Assembly (NCBI GenBank): GCA_018333395.1
Contig: JAGXSQ010000032.1
Span: 1 to 11,343 of the forward strand
Origin: Dethiobacter sp.
GTDB lineage: Bacteria > Bacillota_D > Dethiobacteria > Dethiobacterales > Dethiobacteraceae
DNA: 11,343 bases
Reading direction: 5' to 3'
In this document: piece by piece, positions 6,870 through 11,343 of the stretch
Position numbering within the stretch: position 1 is the stretch's first letter
Layout: every line of letters starts with the position of its first letter
Made by a program: the position numbers and the translations under genes
Notes under the pieces: model-generated
What the model saw: only the letters and a program-made list of their open reading frames with translations
Databases searched by the model: none
Told to the model about the DNA's origin: nothing

Positions 6870-7418
6870 TCAGGCAAGCGAAGTGGGCTTTGCGCTCTTG
6901 ATTTTGCGAATGGTGCGTTCAACCTGGTAGGCCAACATAATGGCTGCGCTCACGGGGATGGCTGCGAACACCCACGACATTGGAATCTCTAGCATCGTCG
7001 CTTTCACGCCTGAAGTCACCTCCATGATTTTCAGACCTTGAACAAGCAAGATCAAGAGGGCAACCACGATCAGCACATCCACCACCCAAGCCAATATTGA
7101 TTGCGCACCACGGGGTAACATCATTACGAGGGTGTCGATTACAATGTGACCGCCATGGCGGAAGGCTACCGCAGCGCCGAGAAAAGTGATCCACACCAAC
7201 GAGTAGCGCGCTAATTCCTCGCTCCAAGCGAGCGGGTCGTTTAATACGAAACGAAAGAACACCTGCAAAATGATGGTGCCTACCATAATTGCCATCAAAC
7301 AAGTGACAACTGTCTCTGTGCCCCAGCGCCATGCTAGAAGCGCAGCCTTCAGGGGAAGGCGGATCCATTCAGTGCCATCGTTTGGCTGCGGCTTGTAGTG
7401 AGGTTCCTGTTCTTTCAT
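6870..7418 (-). CDS. dctQ: TRAP transporter small permease subunit
   Basis: A 182-residue DctQ protein with four predicted membrane segments, at about 34-55, 70-87, 105-128 and 146-165. The first loop carries the family signature VFFRFVLNDPLAWSEELARY (53-72) followed by a Gly-Ala-rich helix and RHGGHI (87-92). DctQ forms the inner-membrane complex with DctM and docks the substrate-loaded DctP. AGAGG lies about 7 bases before the ATG, supporting this start. The N-terminal 30 residues are polar and cytoplasmic. The gene lies between dctP (112-base gap) and dctM (14-base gap), the common P-Q-M order. The 112-base gap contains a short imperfect dyad (7464-7477) but no clear gene. Confidence 0.93.
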   Translation of the reverse strand: MKEQEPHYKPQPNDGTEWIRLPLKAALLAWRWGTETVVTCLMAIMVGTIILQVFFRFVLNDPLAWSEELARYSLVWITFLGAAVAFRHGGHIVIDTLVMMLPRGAQSILAWVVDVLIVVALLILLVQGLKIMEVTSGVKATMLEIPMSWVFAAIPVSAAIMLAYQVERTIRKIKSAKPTSLA

Positions 7419-7530
7419 GATTTTAACCTCTGATGTAATTGGCAGCCAAATTTCAGATCAATGGGCTAAGCTTGGCCTTTGCTGATGCGCTCCTTGCAGC
7501 CGAAACCCTAGTGACAAGTATGCTTCAGGC

Positions 7531-8547
7531 TCATCCTGCGGTCCTGATGACCGCGTCCAGCAGACCGGGTAGCCATCTGTCTGCAAACCTTGGCGGTACC
7601 TCGCGTTGCACCACGGTTGAGATGGCATTGATGTCGGGTTCAATAACGTTCATCCCTCTTTGACGCAAAGTTGCGAGCAGCCCGACTTCCCGTTGCGCAA
7701 TTTGTTCATCTGCGTGCGCGGAGGCGTCGTTTACCGCCTGCTGCAGCAGCCTACGGTCTGCTTCGGTCAATGATTGCCAGAAACGCTCACTGGCGATCAT
7801 CCAGCCATTACCGCGCACGTGTGTCGTCAGCACGAGATGCCTCTGCACTTCATGAAAACTATTTCCATGAATGGTCGACAACGGGTTCTCTTGGCCGTCG
7901 ATCGTGCCCTGCTGAAGCGCAGTAAACACTTCAGGAAAAGCCATTGGGGTTGGGCTCGCCCCTAGAGCACGCCATGCAGCCAAATACACGGGTATTTCGG
8001 GTACACGCAGCTTAAGCCCCGCCAAATCAGCCGGAGTCCTTACGGGGCGGTTGCTGGTGGTAAGGTGGCGTGGTCCGCGGTTCACGATGCCCAGCACGCG
8101 TATGCCCCTCCGCGTTAGAAATTCTTGGTGCATGGCCTGACCGATCGGTCCGGAGAGCACGTTGCGCAGATGTTGCTGGCTGCGAAACAGGTATGGCATA
8201 TCCAGTGCAGCATACAGAGGGGCAGCCACGCTGATGATGAGTGAGCCAGAACGGCCCATTTCAATGGCCCCGATCTGCATCGAGTCGTACATGTCTCTCT
8301 CCGCGCCAAGCTGACCAGAATGGGTGTTCTGCACTTGGATACGTCCGTTGGTGCGTTCTGCAAGCAGACTTTTGAGTTTCTCAGAAAAATGGTAACCGTC
8401 GCCACCTGGGCCGTCGGTATGGTTGAAACGGATGGTGATCTGACGTGCACCGAAGACAGGGCTACTGCTGAGTCCCACTGTTGCAGCGACACCCATCGCG
8501 GCGAGGACATTACGCCGATTAAGGCGCATCTGAAAGGACGTGTTCAT
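7531..8547 (-). CDS. dctP: TRAP transporter substrate-binding protein DctP
   Basis: The periplasmic receptor of the TRAP system, 338 residues from the chosen start. The open frame extends to 8691, but the ATG at 8547 has GGAG about 9 bases upstream and opens with a signal peptide, whereas the longer frame would add about 48 polar residues and intrude on the aldehyde dehydrogenase gene. The signal has a twin-arginine-like core (LNRRNVLAAMG, 9-19), a hydrophobic stretch and a likely cut near VFG-ARQ (33-34). The mature protein shows the DctP pattern: SGQLGAERDMYDSMQIGAIEM (77-97), DMPYLF (116-121), the ligand-carboxylate Arg181 in LKLRVPEIP, and QQGTIDGQENP (212-222). The conserved Arg indicates an organic-acid ligand. 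It is followed by dctQ and dctM, completing the transporter. Confidence 0.93.
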   Translation of the reverse strand: MNTSFQMRLNRRNVLAAMGVAATVGLSSSPVFGARQITIRFNHTDGPGGDGYHFSEKLKSLLAERTNGRIQVQNTHSGQLGAERDMYDSMQIGAIEMGRSGSLIISVAAPLYAALDMPYLFRSQQHLRNVLSGPIGQAMHQEFLTRRGIRVLGIVNRGPRHLTTSNRPVRTPADLAGLKLRVPEIPVYLAAWRALGASPTPMAFPEVFTALQQGTIDGQENPLSTIHGNSFHEVQRHLVLTTHVRGNGWMIASERFWQSLTEADRRLLQQAVNDASAHADEQIAQREVGLLATLRQRGMNVIEPDINAISTVVQREVPPRFADRWLPGLLDAVIRTAG

Positions 8548-8598
8548 CTTTGTCGTCTCCATTTTAATGACTTTGCTCATGAAAAAGAAAGTGGGCAG

Positions 8599-8650
8599 AG
8601 CCGTTCGGCTTCGGCGCACTGCTTTACGCGCCCAGCCACTGCCTTGGCTG
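8599..8650 (-). other. Three tandem hairpins in the aldehyde dehydrogenase-dctP gap
   Basis: In the 124-base gap between the aldehyde dehydrogenase stop and the dctP start, three inverted repeats lie end to end. They are CAGCCA/TGGCTG (8633-8650, loop 6), GGCGC/GCGCC (8613-8632, loop 10, extendable by two wobble pairs) and AGCC/GGCT (8599-8610, loop 4). On the minus strand they are followed by a pyrimidine-rich stretch with TTTCTTTTTC at about 8580-8589. They could act as an attenuator, a partial terminator or an mRNA-stabilising structure that raises the binding-protein message. Confidence 0.4.
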
Positions 8651-8671
8651 TTTTCACTGTGTTTGACACGG

Positions 8672-10147
8672 TCAACCTTGGAAGTATGCAACCTTTAATT
8701 TGGTGAAGAATTCAAGATTGCTGTGGCCGATCGAGAAGGCACCTAACCCTGAGCCCTTCATGCCACCGAAAGGCATGTGTGCTTCGCTGTTGGTCCCATG
8801 GTTTACATGCACCATGCCGCTTTCGCTCTCTCGAACGAAGCGCAATGCCTCGTCAACATCACGGGTAAAAACGGATGCGGCGAGACCGTATTCGACCGAG
8901 TTCGCTACAGCGATCGCCTGCTCCGAGTCTCGAACGGTGATGAATGAAAGTACCGGGCCGAAGATTTCCTTGTTAGCCAGCAAGTTTTCCGGGGTAATGT
9001 TCTCAATGAGAGTAGGCTCTAGGAAGTTGCCCTGCGCTAGTTCGCCTTCTTCTGGTACGCGGCCGCCGTATCGGATGCGGGCACCTTGGTTGAGGCCAGC
9101 GGCAACGTTGCGCAGTACTGACGTGCGATGCTGATCAGATATGAGGGGCCCCATCGTGCTAGACGATTCCCATGCAGGACCGATCTTGATCAACGACATC
9201 TCCCCAACGAGTGCCTCACTTAATTCGTCCGCGAGGCTCTGAAGTACTATGACGCGGCTGATAGCGGTGCAACGCTGTCCGGAGGTGGTGAACGCGGCCT
9301 GCGCGATCTGTCTTGCTATGGTTCCAGCGTCCCTGTAGCTCAGAACGATGGCTGGGTTCTTGCCGCCCATTTCGAGTTGAGATTGAACCATTCGTTGCCC
9401 GGCTAGAGCGTTGATGTCAGACCCTGTCTTTGTTGAGCCCGTGAAGCTTATACCACGCACGTGCGGGTGCATGACCAGTGCCTCACCAACCTCTCGACCA
9501 GTTCCGAGCACCAAGTTCACTACACCCTTCGGTGTTCCAGCTTCCCGGAACAGCTCGACCAGCTTAACCGAGCACCATGGGGTTTGATTGGAGGGCTTCA
9601 AGACTGTCGTGCAGCCGTAGGCCAGCGCTGGTCCAATTTTTCGGACCGGCGTTAGCAACGGAAAGTTCCACGGTACTATAGATGCAATGACACCCACAGG
9701 CTCTCGAAAGCTCATGGCTAGGCCATTGCGCTTTTCACTGGGAAGGGTGTAGCCCTCCATGCGGCTGGCCTCACCAGCAACGAATCGCAGCTCTTTAACC
9801 GCTCGGATAACTTCTCCTCGCGACTCGGATAAGATCTTGCCCTGTTCGGCGGATACAAGAAAAGCAAATTCATCAGCGCGCTTCTCAATCATTTCAGCTA
9901 CCCGAAACAGAATAGATCCGCGCTCAGGGCCAGGTACATTGCGCCATTCCTTCCAAGCACAGTAGGAAGATTTGACAGCGCGGTCAACGTCTTCCCTTGT
10001 GCCTTCGGTGAAATGGCCGAGTATTTGGTCGCGGCGGGCTGGGTTGGTCAATGTCATCGCATTAGACCTTGCCTCTTCCCATTCGCCATCGATGTAGTTG
10101 CCGTAACGCTTGCCTATGTGATCGTTGAGCCAAGTTTGCATATCCAT
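8672..10147 (-). CDS. NAD(P)-dependent aldehyde dehydrogenase (2-oxoglutarate-semialdehyde/succinate-semialdehyde dehydrogenase-like)
   Basis: A 491-residue aldehyde dehydrogenase of normal family length. It oxidises an aldehyde to the carboxylate in the cytoplasm. All key residues are present: Asn161 in PWNFP, Lys184 in VLKPSNQTP, the Rossmann GSTKTG (237-242), general-base Glu259 in LEMGGK, nucleophile Cys293 in SGQRCTAISR, and Glu394 in KEIFGPV. The GQRCTAxSR signature around the cysteine is typical of 2-oxoglutarate-semialdehyde (2,5-dioxopentanoate) dehydrogenases, but neighbouring subfamilies share much of it, so the substrate is left open. The ATG at 10147 has GAGGAA 8 bases upstream, separated by a run of eight C on the coding strand. 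It follows the iron alcohol dehydrogenase by 26 bases, suggesting the two act in series (alcohol to aldehyde to acid). Confidence 0.92.
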   Translation of the reverse strand: MDMQTWLNDHIGKRYGNYIDGEWEEARSNAMTLTNPARRDQILGHFTEGTREDVDRAVKSSYCAWKEWRNVPGPERGSILFRVAEMIEKRADEFAFLVSAEQGKILSESRGEVIRAVKELRFVAGEASRMEGYTLPSEKRNGLAMSFREPVGVIASIVPWNFPLLTPVRKIGPALAYGCTTVLKPSNQTPWCSVKLVELFREAGTPKGVVNLVLGTGREVGEALVMHPHVRGISFTGSTKTGSDINALAGQRMVQSQLEMGGKNPAIVLSYRDAGTIARQIAQAAFTTSGQRCTAISRVIVLQSLADELSEALVGEMSLIKIGPAWESSSTMGPLISDQHRTSVLRNVAAGLNQGARIRYGGRVPEEGELAQGNFLEPTLIENITPENLLANKEIFGPVLSFITVRDSEQAIAVANSVEYGLAASVFTRDVDEALRFVRESESGMVHVNHGTNSEAHMPFGGMKGSGLGAFSIGHSNLEFFTKLKVAYFQG

Positions 10148-10155
10148 GGGGGGGG
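10148..10155. repeat. Eight-base G/C homopolymer between ribosome site and start of the aldehyde dehydrogenase
   Basis: Eight consecutive G on the plus strand (C on the coding strand) fill the whole spacer between GAGGAA and the ATG at 10147. Gain or loss of bases would change the spacer length and therefore translation efficiency. Whether the tract varies in nature cannot be told from one sequence. Confidence 0.6.
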
Positions 10156-10173
10156 TTCCTCGTTATTGGTGTG

Positions 10174-11334
10174 CTACAGCTCGGCGCGTAGCAGCGTTTT
10201 GATATCTTCCAGCGTAGGCTGGCGCGGATTGACCGGGACATTGCCCGATAACATTGCATCTGCCGCTACGTCATTCAGGTCGGACTCGGTCATGCCGAAT
10301 TCACTGAGCCTAGCGTTTATACCTATGTCCAATTTCATCTTTTCAATGGCGGACACCGAGCGCTCGGCCGCTTGCTGCAGGCTCAGCCGCTCTATGGGTT
10401 CACCGAATATTTGCGCGATCCGCGCGAACTTGGCCAAGCTTCCCGGTAGGTTGTAGCGCATTACCCCGGGTAGCATGATTGCGTTGACCAGCCCATGAGG
10501 GATATGGAAGCGTGTTCCGAGCGGCATGGCGAGGGCGTGTACCAAGCCGAGTCGGGTACTGTTAAATGCCATTGCAGCGATGGTGCTTGCCAGCAGCATA
10601 TCGGCACGAGCTTGGCGGTTGCCCGGTTGCATGACGGCCAAGCGTAGGCTGCGGGCAATCAGTGTCATCGACTGCTCCGACATCGCTTCAGAGATTGGCT
10701 GAGTCGTCGTGTTTACGTACGACTCCAGCGCGTGGGTCAAGGCATCGATGCCAGTGGCGGCCGTGATGGCAGGCGGTAGCGACATCGTCAGCTCGGGGTC
10801 TAGCAGGGCAATGCGCGGACAGTTTAAGATGCTACCAATACCAAATTTCTGGTTTTTCTCCCGGTCGGAAAGCACCGACCAGATAGTCATCTCACTGCCC
10901 GTACCAGAGGTGGTTGGGATCGCGATCACGGGAACGCCGGGCTTGCTGATCTTCCCCATGCCGGCGTAATCGCGGATGTTGCCTGGGTTGGTTAGCATCA
11001 CCCCGATCGCCTTGGCTACATCCATTGCGCTGCCACCGCCAATACCTATGATCACGTCGCAATTCCAAGGCTTCGCCAGTTTTACGCCAGCGTCAACAGA
11101 CCGGGCATCGGGGTCGCTTTCAACCTCTGTGAAGGTTATTACCGGAATGTCGTCACCCAAGGCAGCTATCACCCGGTCTACTAGGCCGGCCTTGTGCACG
11201 CCTGGGTCGCCAACCACCAGTGCCCGTTTGCCGCCGAGGTTCTTCACGAGTTCAGGGAGGCGGGCAAGTGCACCCATGCCAAACTCGATCGCCGTTGGGT
11301 TGTGGAAAGAAAAGGGGGCAATGCAAGCACTCAT
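10174..11334 (-). CDS. Iron-containing alcohol dehydrogenase
   Basis: A 386-residue group III alcohol dehydrogenase of the FucO/YiaY type. The NAD-binding motif GGGSAMDVAKA is at 99-109, and PTTSGTGSEMT at 140-150 binds the nucleotide. The four metal ligands are intact with FucO-like spacing: Asp197 and His201 in GIDALTHALESY, His266 in LGLVHALAMP, and His280 in FHIPHG. Such enzymes interconvert primary alcohols, diols or hydroxy acids and aldehydes. GGAGAC lies about 9 bases before the ATG, at the very edge of the window, so the gene is complete. It is the first gene seen in the minus-strand block and 26 bases ahead of the aldehyde dehydrogenase, so the two probably form a two-step oxidation. 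More operon genes or the promoter may lie beyond the right edge. The substrate is not recognisable. Confidence 0.93.
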   Translation of the reverse strand: MSACIAPFSFHNPTAIEFGMGALARLPELVKNLGGKRALVVGDPGVHKAGLVDRVIAALGDDIPVITFTEVESDPDARSVDAGVKLAKPWNCDVIIGIGGGSAMDVAKAIGVMLTNPGNIRDYAGMGKISKPGVPVIAIPTTSGTGSEMTIWSVLSDREKNQKFGIGSILNCPRIALLDPELTMSLPPAITAATGIDALTHALESYVNTTTQPISEAMSEQSMTLIARSLRLAVMQPGNRQARADMLLASTIAAMAFNSTRLGLVHALAMPLGTRFHIPHGLVNAIMLPGVMRYNLPGSLAKFARIAQIFGEPIERLSLQQAAERSVSAIEKMKLDIGINARLSEFGMTESDLNDVAADAMLSGNVPVNPRQPTLEDIKTLLRAEL

Positions 11335-11343
11335 GCTGTCTCC

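Noticed and set aside
7439..7477. Short dyads (TTGGCAGCCAA and GGCTAAGCTTGGCC) in the dctP-dctQ gap as operators
   Set aside because: They are short, one has a wobble mismatch, and neither sits at a recognisable promoter.
8548..8691. Longer DctP start at 8691
   Set aside because: It would overlap the aldehyde dehydrogenase gene and put a long polar stretch before the signal peptide, while the ATG at 8547 has a good ribosome site.

Overview
The window looks like chromosomal DNA of a G+C-rich betaproteobacterium, most likely Burkholderiales and possibly Comamonadaceae. The pointers are a Bug/TctC-type binding protein without its own permease, a type IV prepilin peptidase start, a TtuD-type glycerate kinase remnant, and high-G+C backbone genes. 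The genus cannot be fixed from sequence alone.

Layout. Positions 1-127 hold the N-terminus of a prepilin peptidase (minus strand, running off the left edge). A divergent gap leads to a plus-strand KilA-N domain gene (311-1156). A short glycerate kinase remnant overlaps its end (1153 to about 1270). It meets, tail to tail, a glyoxylate/hydroxypyruvate reductase gene (1305-2297, minus). From 2375 to the right edge every gene is on the minus strand. In transcription order (right to left) they are: iron-containing alcohol dehydrogenase, aldehyde dehydrogenase, TRAP transporter DctP-DctQ-DctM, FMN-dependent 2-hydroxy-acid oxidase, RraA-fold aldolase, and orphan Bug-type binding protein. The reductase follows after a short gap.

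Interpretation. The minus-strand genes read as one catabolic operon. The TRAP system imports an organic acid; the alcohol and aldehyde dehydrogenases can take a hydroxyl end to a carboxylate; the flavin oxidase can turn a 2-hydroxy acid into a 2-oxo acid; the RraA-fold protein can cleave a 4-hydroxy-2-oxo acid to pyruvate plus a second carbonyl compound. If that compound is glyoxylate, the downstream reductase would handle it. The real substrate is unknown, and I do not recognise this exact gene set as a described pathway. No regulator is visible; it may lie beyond 11343.

Composition is mosaic. Counted 60-base rows give 43/60 G+C at 1501 (reductase), 25/60 at 2401 (Bug), 23/60 at 3481 (aldolase), 33/60 at 4801 (oxidase), 35/60 at 6001 (DctM) and 37/60 at 7681 (DctP). 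The oxidase-aldolase-Bug part therefore looks like a separately acquired module placed against the older reductase gene. No insertion sequence, tRNA, rRNA or CRISPR array was seen.
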